From assembly GCA_028583605.1 (NCBI GenBank), contig CM053325.1, positions 61,370,322 through 61,434,321 on the forward strand: a stretch of 64,000 nt of DNA, read 5' to 3'. Shown here in pieces: positions 22,401 through 36,000 of the stretch. The stretch is from Dastarcus helophoroides (taxonomy: Eukaryota; Arthropoda; Insecta; Coleoptera; Bothrideridae). A program made the translations under genes and the position numbers. The notes beneath the pieces were generated by a model. It had not been told where the DNA came from, ran no database searches, and saw only the letters and a program-made list of their open reading frames with translations. Numbering within the stretch: the stretch's first letter is position 1; the number at the start of each line of letters is the position of its first letter.

Positions 22401-25400
22401 TAAGAGTAAAAATTTTGAAAAAGTGGAAGTATTGAAATGTTGAATTTTTGTAAAAAGTCGGGATTTTCGGAAAAAGTAGAAATTCGAAAAAAGAAATGTT
22501 AAGAAGAGGCGAATTTTCGAAAAAAGGAGCAATTTCTAAAACAAATCAAAAATGTTCAAAAGATAGAAATTAAAAAAAAAATTATAAGTTAAACATTATA
22601 AAAAGTTAAGAAAATCATTGAAACAAAAAGTCAAAATATTCAGCTTAAGTTCCAGTTTCCTGATTTGATAATGACCTTGAAATTTAAAAAAAAATCAAAT
22701 TTTTCAAGAGGTCAAAATTTCCAGTAAAAAATAAAAATTCTCAATGTAAAGTGTAATAATAAGAGTAATAATTTCGAAAAAGTGGAAGTTTTAAAATGTT
22801 GAATTGTTGTAAAAAGTTGGGATTTTCGGAAAAAGTAGAAATTCGAACAAAGAAATGTTAAAAAGAGACGAATTTTCGAAAAAAGGAGCAATTTCTAAAT
22901 GAAATCAAAAATGTTCAAAAGGTAGAAATTAAAAAACAAAATATAAGTTAAAAATTATAAAAAGTCAAGAAAATCATTTCCAAAAAAAGTCAAAATATTC
23001 AGTTTGAGTTTTCAATTTCACGCTTTTGAGAAAAAATCAAAAATTTGATTAAAATGGAAATTTGAAACAAAAGTGCGAATTATAAAATATAAATTTTTTT
23101 TAAGTTAAATTTACAAAAGTGAAATTTTCAAGAAAAAGTGGAGCATTTTTGTCATAATTTTGAAAAAAGTCGAAATTTTGATAAACACGAAAACTGGAAA
23201 AAACAGAGATTTTCAAAAAGTAGATACTCTGAAATGTCAAAATTGTTAAAAATCGAAATTTTCAAAATATTTCGAAATTGGAAGGAAGTCGAAATTTTGA
23301 AAGTCGAAAAAATAAACGCATTTTCTGAAAACGTCAATAACGTGTGAAAACAAATTAAAATTAAAAATGCCCAAAATTACAAAAAGTAACAAAGTCGATA
23401 TTTTCAAAAAAAGTCGAAATGTTAATTTTCGAAACGAAAACACTCAAAATTTTGAGAAAATATCAAAATTTTAATAAAAATGGAATCTTGATTCAAGTGA
23501 AAATATTGAAATGTCGAATTTTTTTTTTAAATTGACATTTACGACAGCCAGAAGTTTAAAAAACAGTTGAAAATTTAAAGTCGATATTTTTACAAAAAAA
23601 TAAAAATTAAAAAATACTGCAAATGTCAAATTTTTAAAAATAATCGGTTTATTCAAAATGTCCAATTTTTCAGCAAACTGAAATTTTCATAAAGTCGAAT
23701 TTTCCAAAGAAAAGAAGAAAAAAAAGAGCAAAAGCAGATTTCAGAAAGACATAATTTCGAGAAAATTTTGAAATATTTAAAAAAAGTGCACTTTTGAAAA
23801 AAAAAAGTCGACATTTCATAAAATTTTTATTTTGGTGCAACGGACTGGTCCTTGGTTATGTTCAATAATTGAAATGCAAAACTTGTCCCCTGAAACCAAG
23901 AAAGATAAAAAAAAACAACAAATGTTGCTCTAAACGCGTTTCGACAGCCAAGCTGTCATCTTCTCTGCAGATGACAGCTTAGCTGTCGAAGCGCGTTAGA
24001 GCAACTTTTGTTGTTTTTTAATATTTCTTGGTTTCAGGGGACAAGTTCTGTATTGTATTTCAATTTTTGAGGATAACCAAGGACCAGTCCTATCCATCAA
24101 AAAAATAAAAAAACACAAAAAAGAAAAGAAGAAAAAAAGAGCAAAAGCAGATTTCAGAAAGACATAATTTCGAGAAAATTTTGACATATTTAAAAAAGTG
24201 CGTTTTTGAGAAAAGTCGAGATTTTCATAAAATTTCCTTGGTTATCTTCAATAATTGAAATACAAAATTTGTCCCCTGAAACCAACAAGGTTTAAAAACA
24301 CAACAAAGGTTGTTTTAACGCCTTTCGACGGCCAAGTTATCATCGTCAGAGGAATACTCAAAAATAGAATTTCTATAAATTTAGTTTAAAATGTCAATTC
24401 TTTTTATAAATTTAGAGTTTTACGCAAAAGCTGAGAAGAAAAAAAGTAAAAGTTGAGAAAACAATTTTAATTCTAGAAAAAAGCTTTTCTATCTTGATCT
24501 ACTTGGGATGAAATAACATTTGGTTCGTCTTGCGTTTTAGGCATTCCGTTCCCAAGTACCACGGTGCGCAGAGCCAGTTCGTGCCCCGAGATGGAAAAAA
24601 GCCCGACTTTCGTCAAAAAGGACGTCGCCAAACCCCTGAATGAAACCGACGAGGAAAGCTCCGACTTGGCAGGGGGCGACGCAACCAAAAAATTGGTCAC
24701 AATTACGGCCGCGACGCAGACAGAGCGAATTTTCCCGATGCCTTATGAACACTTGTTTTTGAATATATTCCCGCAGGCGGAAGTGGCGGAGGTTAAACCT
24801 AGCCCGTCACCGAGCCCCACACCTTTTAGCTTGGTCCAGGAGAGGACCAATCCGCCCTCGGTGTACGAAATTTTAGATAGGTGAGGGCCGGTGCTGCGTC
24901 GTTCAACTGGGATTTGACCAGCAAGTGATTTTGGCGTCTGGTTGCAGCATTTAATCTGTTCAGTCCCAGAGTTGCTATTTCTAATTAGCTACATATGTGA
25001 CAACAACTTTGGGCTTTGAATGGGTTAAATTTGATTTCTTACGTCACAGTTAGTTGACAACAAAATTGATGTTTTACGGACAATGCTTTTGTTTTTTTGA
25101 AATTTGGCTCTTAGCATTTTAATTTGCTTGATTGCTGATGTTAGAGTTAAAATTTGAAATACAAAACTTGTCCCCTGAAACCAAGAGAGATTTAAAACAC
25201 AACAAACGTAGCTCTAACGCGCCAAGCTGTCATCTTCAGAGAGACACTGGAGTTAGAGTTAACTTAAAAAAAAGTGAAATCCTTTGAAGAGAAATTCATT
25301 CTAAAATTGGAATTACAGTCACGTTCAGTCGATTTTAGTTATAGTTATTTTTAGCCTTTGGGAGAAATAGACTTTGTGTATGGAGTATGGCTGACGTTAG

Positions 25401-27876
25401 GAAACTTAGTCCCCTCCCTCATCAAAGAAATTAAGTTCTATAGGAATTGCAGGAGCTTTTTTGGTGGATAAAAAGGGCCAAATTGAGAAATATAAATTAA
25501 GGACTTTTTCTTGGTCGATTGAAGCCAAAAGAAGGCCTGAATTTATATTTTTAAAGCCATCAGAAAAGAATCTTTTTTTTAATACTTAACGATATGTCGG
25601 TATTGTCTTTATTTGTAAATCAAAAAGAGGGGCTTTCGCCCCGCCCTTCCCATATCAGATAACCTAACTTCACCCATGGAGTTGTGATTTAAGAAATTTG
25701 AAGGACAATTAAGCTTTTTAACTAATGAATCAATTTTTTTTTTCAAAGTTTTCACTTGATACAAGATTTCAGATTCAGTCTGAAAAATGTTTTCTAGCTA
25801 GTTTGAGTTTAAATTTGAATAATTTTGGGACGGTTGTCTTTCAATTTCATTTTTATTTATAAATCTTAAGGTTCCCCAAAATCCAAACCTTTTGTCTTCT
25901 AATTTGTAAATTCAAGAATTTTTTTAGATTCATATTTAAAAGATTACTTAGGAGTTAAGTTGTCAAAAATAAACTTCTTACCATGACGTTTTGTGGTTTT
26001 CAAGAGAAAGTCGTTTTAAGATTGGAATTGTAATTATATTTGTTCGATTTTAGGTATATTGAAACTTCAATACGACCTGACACTCCATATTCCAAAGAAA
26101 GCACCATATTACTCTATCAGCAGCTTTTGTTTGAGAGAAATAGAAGGGAAATGCATGCTTATAGGAATAGGGGTCTCTTTGTGGACAATAAGAAGACTAG
26201 GGCATTGGATGAATACAATTCAGCTTTGGTATGCTTCGTTTTGAGTGTAAATTTCTGTTTTATGTTTTTATTTTTTAGAGAGATCAAGTCCAACTCCAAC
26301 AGAGGGATATAGATAATATGAAGCACCAGATAGATTTAATGAGAAAGGAAAAAATATCAGACGAGAAGAAGTCGGCCAGTATAATTCAGTATTGGGAAGA
26401 TCGGGTAATTTATAATTAACCATTTTCATAAAAAATTGAATAATTCATATTCTTCTGACACGTCACGTCACGTGGAAATATATAAAAACTGTACTTCTAT
26501 CTAAATCTCAGGTTTTATTTTAAAAAGTATGGTTTTTGCTGTTCACTTTTTTTTTATAATAGTGATACTGAAAAAGGGGAAATTGCTCCCAATCCAAATA
26601 AATATCAATTGAAAGGAATTGTTGTTGCTTAATTTGTTTGCTTGCAGTGCAAAATTCTGCAACAAGACTGTCAAAAGATGAAAGAAAGGAGTAATTCCCT
26701 AGAGAAGGAAATATCGGAACTGCGAGCGAAATACAGCCTGATAGATGACAAAAGGCAACAAGCAGAAGCTTCTCTGTCAGACGCCATCACCGAAGTCAAT
26801 GTAAGTAATTGGATCTGTCTCATTTTATCCAGTTTTTATATTTACAAATCACAATCATTCTGTTAAAACCTTGGACAAAATTACGAGCAAGTTGAATCTG
26901 AACAAACGAAAAAACTGCGACTTAAGAGTAATTGTTAGATTCTTTATGTCATTTATAGATTTTATACAGTTAACAGTACTAAGTACTAATTTAAGCCCTA
27001 GGGACTACACAGTTTGATACAATATAATAGAATAATTGCCAAAAAAACCTATTTGCTACTCCGGCCAACGTTTTAAGCTAAAACTGTTTTAGATCGCCCG
27101 TGAGCAAGCCTGGGCTGGCGAGCGGGGCAGGGCCGAGCTGGAAAACGTTAACAAACAACTCCTTCTTCTGGGCGAACTACAACTCAAATACCAGGAGAAA
27201 ATCGATCAAATGTCCACCATGAAGAAATACGAATACGAATTGGATCGAGTCAAGGAATCCTACTTGGAAGACGTCCACGGTAGACACCCCCCCCCCCCCC
27301 CCTAACTATCAACAACTTAATAATGTCAAATTCGTTTCAGTTAAGCATCAGCAGCTGGAATCGAAAATTTCCAGTTTGGAGGCCGCCAGGTGTCGCGTCT
27401 CCGAATTGGAACATATTTTGCTCCAGAAAGAGGATTGTATTTCCAGCCAAAAACGCATCCTGATTGGGGTCAATGAAGAATATCATGAGAAATTAAAAGC
27501 TGTCGAGAGCAAATACCAAACGCAGATTACCATCAATAGAGCTTTAGAGGAAAAAATGTTGGAGTTGCGGCAGAGGTTGGAGTTGCAGTCGGTTAAAGGG
27601 ATCAATTCGCCTGATACCAGCAGCTGTCATGAGGTTAATGTTACCACTACGGATCGAGGGAGTATAGCTACCGGTCTTAGTCCGCATTCTTCCCCTTTGT
27701 CAGCATCACTGGCTTCGTCTGAGGGAAGCGTGGCTTTTATGCATCCCGATGGAAGAGATATTAAGAATTTGCAAGTTTTGGTGGATCAACGAAAAGGTAG
27801 AACCGATGAAAGCGCGGAGGGATTCGCCGATAACGAGGGTGGTGCCCAGCCGTCGACCTCGGCCAAACATGACTGA
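16480..27876 (+). CDS. TSC1: Hamartin (TSC1), complete 18-exon gene
   Basis: Scaffold of the TSC1-TSC2-TBC1D7 complex, which inactivates Rheb and so restrains TORC1 growth signalling at lysosomes (family knowledge). Exons read here: 16480-16570, 16751-16868, 16920-17064, 19087-19199, 19254-19434, 19483-19556, 19610-19749, 20125-20270, 20459-20551, 20638-20892, 21154-21379, 21427-21606, 24541-24880, 26054-26228, 26279-26404, 26648-26800, 27093-27279, 27341-27876. All introns are GT-AG with matching phases. Total 3,279 nt, or 1,092 residues; human TSC1 is 1,164. Residues 1 to ~285 form the HEAT-like N-terminal domain, with RLYGMYPCNF at 186-195 and LLGHIV and LIPMIP as further hallmarks. Residues ~290-700 are a Ser/Pro-rich linker ending in PYEHLF and YEILDR. 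Residues ~715-980 form the coiled coil, beginning LLYQQLLFERNRREMHAYRN. The start lies in GCCATGG and begins the conserved N-terminus. The donor of intron 2 (GTTGGT) is non-ideal; it was chosen for phase and a 51-nt intron. Confidence 0.95.
17718..17818. mobile_element. Half-copy of palindromic MITE family (TSC1 intron 3)
   Basis: Matches one arm of the full palindromic element at 23830-24102, from 'ttgtcccctgaaaccaag' through 'gcgtttcgacag' to 'gagctgtcat'. The outer terminus and the second arm are missing. Confidence 0.8.
17870..19015. repeat. AT-rich filler, purine-rich, in TSC1 intron 3
   Basis: It fills much of the 2,022-nt intron 3. It contains two local duplications: 'gttaacagaattgagg'-type blocks at ~17875 and ~18217, and an 85-bp block containing 'aaggcgttatgtgccata' at ~18707 and ~18925. 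Part of it (about 17985-18130) is closely similar to intron 12 (about 23425-23560), including 'tggaatcttgattcaagtg'. Confidence 0.75.
20913..21095. repeat. 24-bp minisatellite in TSC1 intron 10
   Basis: About seven copies of a 24-bp unit containing 'attgtaacttgttccaatga'. Because 24 is a multiple of three, the reverse strand is open (20748-21077) and reads as repeated EQVTI octapeptides. That ORF is an artefact of the repeat. Confidence 0.9.
21961..23003. repeat. Three tandem ~340-bp filler units in TSC1 intron 12
   Basis: Units start at 21961, 22299 and 22653 with 'agtttcttgatttgataatg'. Each contains 'gaaatgttgaatttttgtaa' and 'agaggcgaattttcgaaaaa' or close variants. Two 67-codon - strand ORFs (21991-22194 and 22329-22532) are near-identical because the units are. 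A related fragment sits in intron 3 near 18790-18900. Confidence 0.9.
23004..23829. repeat. AT-rich filler, purine-rich, in TSC1 intron 12
   Basis: Continuation of filler after the tandem units. It includes the stretch shared with intron 3 (23425-23560). The stretch from about 23706, starting 'aaagaaaagaag', is duplicated at 24120 on the other side of the palindromic MITE. Confidence 0.7.
23830..24102. mobile_element. Full-length palindromic MITE (~273 bp)
   Basis: The two arms are inverted copies of each other. The left begins 'ttttggtgcaacggactgg' and the right ends with the complementary 'ggaccagtcctatccatc'. The centre contains 'gatgacagcttagctgtcg'. It is the most complete member here; partial relatives occur at 17718, 24235, 25154, 39603, 40198, 52933 and 60728. 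There is no coding capacity. The superfamily is not assigned because no clear target duplication was seen. Confidence 0.88.
24120..24352. repeat. Duplicated filler plus MITE half-copy
   Basis: Repeats the arrangement at about 23706-23955: 'gcaaaagcagatttcagaaa' filler followed by the left arm of the palindromic MITE (24235-24352). The outermost MITE bases are lost in this copy. It looks like a tandem duplication within TSC1 intron 12. Confidence 0.75.
25154..25244. mobile_element. MITE half-copy in TSC1 intron 13
   Basis: Matches the left-arm interior of the palindromic MITE, from 'ttgaaatacaaaacttgtcc' to 'caagctgtcatcttcagag'. The outer end and the second arm are missing. Confidence 0.8.
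27287..27302 (+). repeat. Poly-C tract (16 C) beside a splice donor
   Basis: Sixteen uninterrupted C residues start 7 bp after the exon 17 donor of TSC1, inside the 61-nt intron 17. The tract length is prone to sequencing and assembly error. Confidence 0.9.
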
Positions 27877-28105
27877 TTTTTTTCTTCGAATCATCTACAC
27901 AATTCATTTTAAACAAGTTGGATTTTATTTCGATCGATGGCAATCGCGGATTCAGTATTTATTTTCGTAGTTTACCATTTATTTCCAACAAAGTGTACAA
28001 GACCAATTTTGGTAAACATTTCAATTTGTGATGAAATCTAAAATATGATTGTTATGAGCTGATGATAATTGTTATAATTTTTATTAAATGTGTTTAAAAA
28101 TGACC
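27877..28105 (+). terminator. TSC1 3' UTR with candidate poly(A) signal
   Basis: Follows the TSC1 stop codon. ATTAAA at 28083-28088 is followed by TGTGTTT, a plausible cleavage context. No transcript evidence is available. Confidence 0.5.
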
Positions 28106-28785
28106 TAGATTTCTTTATTTTCAATCTGTGATTTACCAACTGTATTTTCTAATGTATACATATCTTTAAAGTATTCTCAGTTTCCGAAATTCTGTGGCAA
28201 CGATGAAGCCCACAGCTTTCCCTATTGCGCAAAAAAGCAGCGGGATAGACGTCGTTTCCATATCTTTAATCTTGAAGCGCCTGTTGTTTCCATATCTTTA
28301 ATCTTGAAGCGCCTATGTTATGTTGCTATAATTTCTGCGTCAAAATTCCCTCTTCAAGAAGATTTCTACTCGTTTCACAAATCTACAAATAAGGGAAGAA
28401 TAAAATCTCTCAAATACTATTTAAAGTTTTATTAGATTCTAAATATCTTCCCTCTTCTTATGAACTAAGCGAAATAGTTTTATAAAAATCCGCAGACTAG
28501 CTCTTCTCTAATAAAATATAGAAAACGCTCGATAAATTTTAATCATTGACAAGAAAAATCACGATATTTAATAAAATTCTCTAGGACCAACAAAAAGAGA
28601 AGAAAATAAATCGTTCCGATAAAAGTGCAAATTTCTTCTGTTAGACGAGAGTTAGTCGAAATCTATTTTTGCTGCTAGCGAATTTTCAAAATTTCGTATG
28701 CTTTTGATTTCTGCCAGCAAGTTTATTAGTAGAGGCACCATGGAACATCATATTGTTGCTTTTGCCGCCGCGTCCTTTCCTAACT
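28106..28785. other. Convergent intergenic region
   Basis: Lies between TSC1 and the CCDC102A-like gene. A 31-bp unit containing 'tttccatatctttaatcttg' is tandemly duplicated at 28254 and 28285. On the - strand AATAAA signals read at 28722-28727 and 28428-28433 could serve the CCDC102A-like transcript. No other gene seen. Confidence 0.45.
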
Positions 28786-28992
28786 TCATTTGCTGTGTCC
28801 AGTCCACACCCCATTAATCTACAAAAATATGCCAACATAATCAAGCTGCAACAATATAGCAAAAGTTAGAGGTACATTTGTCAAAAATAAAAGAAAAATT
28901 CCTGTTAAAAAAACATCAAAACTGTGGCGAACGCTCTACACATTGAACGTCAAGTATTTATAGTCAATATGCGGTTGCAGAACCTACTTTAC

Positions 28993-30580
<1,588 letters not shown>

Positions 30581-30589
30581 TTTTGTTCT

Positions 30590-33000
30590 CGATAAAAAAT
30601 ATTAAAATTGTCTCAAAATTTCGAGAAAAGATTAACATTTTTAAATTGAAACTAACAACAAACCAAAATTGTGAGGTTTAGGTTATAATTAAGATATTTA
30701 AATCGAACTTTGGATTTTAAATTTACAATTTCGACTTATTATTGATACGAACGCCTAGAAAGGACATCGATTTAATTTATTTTTAAATTTAATTTAAAAT
30801 CGAAATTTCGATTTTAAACCTTCGACCTTTCTCTCGAAATTTTAACTATTTTCTAAAAATTTAGACTTTAATCTTGAAATGTCGAGTTTTTTCTCGAAAT
30901 TTCAACTTTGGTCTCCTAATTTCGACTTTAACCTCGATATATATCGACTTTTTTCTTGAAACTCGAAAATTTAATATCAAAATTTTTATTTTAATACGAA
31001 TATTTCGACTTTAATACGAATATTTTGACTTTTTGTTTAAAATTTCGACTTTAATCCTAACTAAAATTTCGATTTTGATCTCGAAATTTAGGCCTTAATC
31101 TCAAACATTCAACTTTAAACTCGAAATTTCGACTTTTTTCTCGAATTTTCAACTTTAGTCTCCTAATTTCAATTTTAAACTAGATATTTCGATTTTTTTT
31201 TAAATTTCGACTATTAATTTCGAAACTTCAACTGTTTTTGGAAATTTCGATTTTAATCTCAAAATTTTGATTTTTTCTCGAAACTTCGACTTTTTTTCGA
31301 AATTTCTTATAATTTCGTCTTTTTTCTCGAAATTTCAATTTTCACCTCCTAATTTCGACTTCAAACTTGATATTTCGATTTTTATTTTAAAAATTACGGA
31401 TTTAATCGCCAAATTTCGATTTTTCCTGGAAATTGCAATTTGAATCACAAAATTTCAACTTTTTTTTTTCGAAATTTCAACTTTAGTCTCCTAATTTCGA
31501 TTTTAAACTAGATATTTCGATTTTTTTTGAAATTTTGACTATTTATTTCAATTTTTTTTGGAAACTTTGATTTTAATCTTAAAACTACGACTTTTTTTCG
31601 AACTTTCTTATAATTTCGTCTTTTTTCTCGAAATTTCATTTTTAATCTCCGAATTTCGACTTCAAACTCGATATTTCGATTTTTATTTTAGAAATTTCGG
31701 ATTTAATCTCGATATTTCGATTTTTCCTGGAAATTGCGATTTGAATCACCAAATTTAGACTTTTTTTTCGAAATTTCAACTTTTCTATCTAAATTTCCAT
31801 TTTTTGCTTGAAACTTCAACTTTGATCTCCTAATTTCGATTTTTAACTTGATATATAGACTTTTTTCTCAAAATTCCGAAATTTAAAGTCGAAATATCGG
31901 CTTTAATCTTGAAATTTCGACTTTTTTCTAGAACTTTCGACTTTAATCTCGAAATTTCGACTATAATCTCAAGATTTATACTTTTTTCTAGAAATTTTAA
32001 CTTTAATCTCATAATTGTTACTTTAAATTCGATATTTCTTTAGACTTCTGCAAATTTTGACTTAAAAAAAATCAATTCCATTTGAATACTACTACTACTT
32101 TATTTTGAAAATTTTTATCTTTTTAAATATTTCGTATGGCATTTTTTGGAAATTATTTCTTTAAATTTATTCGAAATTTGTGTTTGGACATTCTATTTTT
32201 TTCGAATTTTATCGCCAACATACGAAGGCGTAAAAAGAACATTAATTTAAAAAAGATTTTCTTAGAAATTTCGACTTTTTTTTTGAAATTTCGACCTCTT
32301 TCTCTAAATTTCTATTTATTTCTCAAAATTTCGATTCAATCTCAAAATTCCGAGATTAAAGTAGAAATTTCAACTTTAATCTCGAATTATCGTCTTTAAC
32401 CTAAAAACTTCGATTTTTTTTAGAAAATTTTTTAATTTTAGTTTCGGAATTTCGATTTTAAGCTCGAAGTTTCTACTTTTTTCTGGAAATTTCAAAATTA
32501 ATCTCGAAACTTTGACTAAACTTTTTTCGACTTCTGCAAATTTTAATTTTTTTTTTTAATTTCGACTCCTTTTGAATATTTCCACTTTTTCTTGAAAATG
32601 TTTATCGTTTTTTTGGAAATTTTGTCTTTAAATTTAATCAAAAATTGTTTTTGAATATTCTATTTTTTTTCGAATTATTTATAGCAAACCTACAAAGGCT
32701 TAAAAAGGGCACCAATTAAAAAATAATTTTTTTTGGAAATGTCAACTTTTTTTGCAAAATTTCTCTAAATTTCGATTTTTTTCTCCAAATTTCGCCTTCA
32801 ATCTAGATATTTCGACTTTTTTTCTCGAAATTTCGACTTTAATCTTGAAACTTCGGCTTATTCTCAAAATTTTGATTTCAATCTCGAAATTTCGACACCT
32901 TTTTCTCCAAATCTCGAGATTAAAGTCGAACTAACTTGATTTTAAACTCGAAATTTCGACTTTTTTCTCCAAATTTTGACTCGAATCTCGAAATTTCGAA
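30590..33000. repeat. AT-rich filler, pyrimidine-rich on + strand
   Basis: Dense degenerate units such as 'ctcgaaatttcgacttt' with a spacing near 20 bp. Two longer sub-blocks (about 31080-31450 and 31450-31790) resemble each other, as do 32100-32300 and 32560-32760. ORFs on both strands are Phe/Ser- or Lys/Ile-rich repeat readings. Confidence 0.8.
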
Positions 33001-33004
33001 AAAA

Positions 33005-36000
33005 AAAGCCGAAATTTTGATAACTAAAAATAGAAATTACTGCCCGCATCCTATTGCTAACTGTCAATGTTGTTGGTAAATGGGAGTGGTGGGATGCAAC
33101 TGCCATTTGCCTAACTTAACCATATAATCTCAGATTTGAAGAAAAAAGTCAAAATTTTCGGTTTAAAGTCAAAAATCCGAGATTAAAAACGAAATTTCGC
33201 GAAAAAGGTAGAAATATTCAGATTAGAGTAGAAATTTTGACTATATATATCGAAATTTTAATAAAAAAGTCCAAATTTCCAGATTAAAGTTGAAATTTTG
33301 ACTTTAATCTCACATTTCTAGAAAAAATTCGAAATTTTCATAACTAAAAATAGGAATTACTGAAGGCACCCTATTGCTACCTGCCAATATTGTTGTGAAA
33401 GGGGAGTAGTGAGATGCAACTGCCATCTGCCTAAATTAACCATATAATCTCAGATTTCGAGAAAAAGTCAAAATGTTCTGTTTAAAATCGAAATTGCGAG
33501 ATTAAAGTCGAAATTTCGCGAAAACGGTCGAAATATTTGGATTAGAGTGGAAATTTTGACTTTAAATCCCGAAATTTTAAGAAAAAAGTCGAAATTTCGA
33601 GAAAAAAAGTCCAAATTTCTAGATTAAAGTTTAAATGTTGACTCTTATCTCACATTTCAAGATAAAAGTCGAAATTTTGATAACCAAAAATAGGAATTAC
33701 TGAACTCACCCTATTGCTAACTGTCAATATTGTTGGGAAGGGGGAGTAGTGAGATGCAACTGTCATTTGCCTAACTTAACCATATAATCTCAGACTTCAA
33801 GAAAAAAGTCAAAATTTTCGTTTAAAGTCGAAAATCCGAAATTAAAGACGAACTTTCGCGGAAAAGGTCGAAATATTCGGATTAGAGTGGAAATTTTGAC
33901 TTTAAATCTCGAAACTTCAAGAACAAAGTCGAAAATTCGAGAAAAATAGTCCAAATTTCCAGATTAAAGTTGAAATGTTGGCTTTAATCTCAGATTTCCA
34001 GAAAAAGTCGAAATTTTGATAACTAAAAATATGAATTACTGAACGCACCCTATTGCTAACTGTCAATATTGTTGGGAAGGGGGAGTGGTGAGATGCAACT
34101 GTCATCTGTCTAACTTACCCATATAATCTCAGATTTCGAGAAAAAATTCAAAATTTTCGTTTTAAAGTCGAAATTCCGAGATTAAAGATGAAATTTTGCA
34201 AAAAAGGTCGAAATATTCAGATTAGAGTAGAAATTTTGATTTTAAATCTTGAAATTTCCAAAAAAAAGTCGAAATTTCAAGAAAAAAGGCCCAAATTTCC
34301 AGATTGAAGTTGAAATTTTGACTTTAATCTCACATTTCGAGAAAAAAGTCGAAATTTTGATAACTAAAAAAAAGGAATTACTGAACGCACCCTATTGCTA
34401 ACTGTCAATATTGTTGGCAAAGGGGAGTAGTGAGATGCAACTGTCATTTGCCTAACTTAACCATATAATCTCAGACTTCGAGAAAAAAGTCAAAATTTTC
34501 GTTTAAAGTCGAAAATCCGAGATTAAAGACGAACTTTCGCGAAAAAGGTCGAAATATTCGGATTAGAGTGGAAATTTTGACTTTAAATCTCGAAACTTCA
34601 AGAACAAAGTCGAAAATTCGAGAAAAATAGTCCAAATTTCCAGATTAAAGTTGAAATGTTGGCTTTAATCTCAGATTTCCAGAAAAAGTCGAAATTTTGA
34701 TAACTAAAAATATGAATTACTGAACGCACCCTATTGCTAACTGTCAATATTGTTGGGAAGGGGGAGTAGTGAGATGCAACTGTCATCTGTCTAACTTACC
34801 CATATAATCTCAGATTTCGAGAAAAAATTCAAAATTTTCGTTTTAAAGTCGAAATTCCGAGATTAAAGACGAAATTTTGCAAAAAAAGGTCGAAATATTC
34901 GGATTAGAGTAGAAATTTTGATTTTAAATCTTGAAATTTCCAGAAAAAAGTCGACATTTCGAGAAAAAAGGCCCAAATTTCCAGATTGAAGTTGAAATTT
35001 TGACTTTAATCTCACATTTCGAGAAAAAAGTCGAAATTTTGATAACTAAAAAAAAGGAATTACTGAACGCACCCTATTGCTAACTGTCAATATTGTTGGC
35101 AAAGGGGAGTAGTGAGATGCAACTGTCATTTGCCTAACTTAACCATATAATCTCAGACTTCAAGAAAAAAGTCAAAATTTTCGTTTAAAGTCGAAAATCC
35201 GAGATTAAAGACGAACTTTCGCGAAAAAGGTCGAAATATTCGTATTAGAGTGGAAATTTTGACTTTAAATCTCGAAATTTCAAGAACAAAGTCGAAAATT
35301 CGAGAAAAATAGTCCAAATTTCCAGATTAAAGTTGAAATGTTGGCTTTAATCTCAGATTTCCAGAAAAAGTCGAAATTTTGATAACTAAAAATAGGAATT
35401 ACTGAACGCACCCTATTGCTAACTGTCAATATTGTTGGGAAGGGGGAGTAGTGAGATGCAACTGTCATCTGTCTAACTTACCCATATAATCTCAGATTTC
35501 GAGAAAAAATTCAAAATTTTCGTTTTAAAGTCGAAATTCCGAGATTAAAGACGAAATTTTGCAAAAAAAGGTCGAAATATTCGGATTAGAGTAGAAATTT
35601 TGATTTTAAATCTTGAAATTTCCAGAAAAAAGTCGAAATTTCGAGAAAAAAGGCCCAAATTTCCAGATTGAAGTTGAAATTTTGACTTTAATCTCACATT
35701 TCGAGAAAAAAGTCGAAATTTTGATAACTAAAAAAAAGGAATTACTGAACGCACCCTATTGCTAACTGTCAATATTGTTGGCAAAGGGGAGTAGTGAGAT
35801 GCAACTATCATTTGCCTAACTTAAACATATAACCTCAGACTTCGAGAAAAAAGTCAAAATTTTCGTTTAAAGTCGAAAATCCGAGATTAAAGACGAACTT
35901 TCGCGAAAAAGGTCGAAATATTCGTATTAGAGTGGAAATTTTGACTTTAAATCTCGAAACTTCAAGAACAAAGTCGAAAATTCGAGAAAAATAGTCCAAA

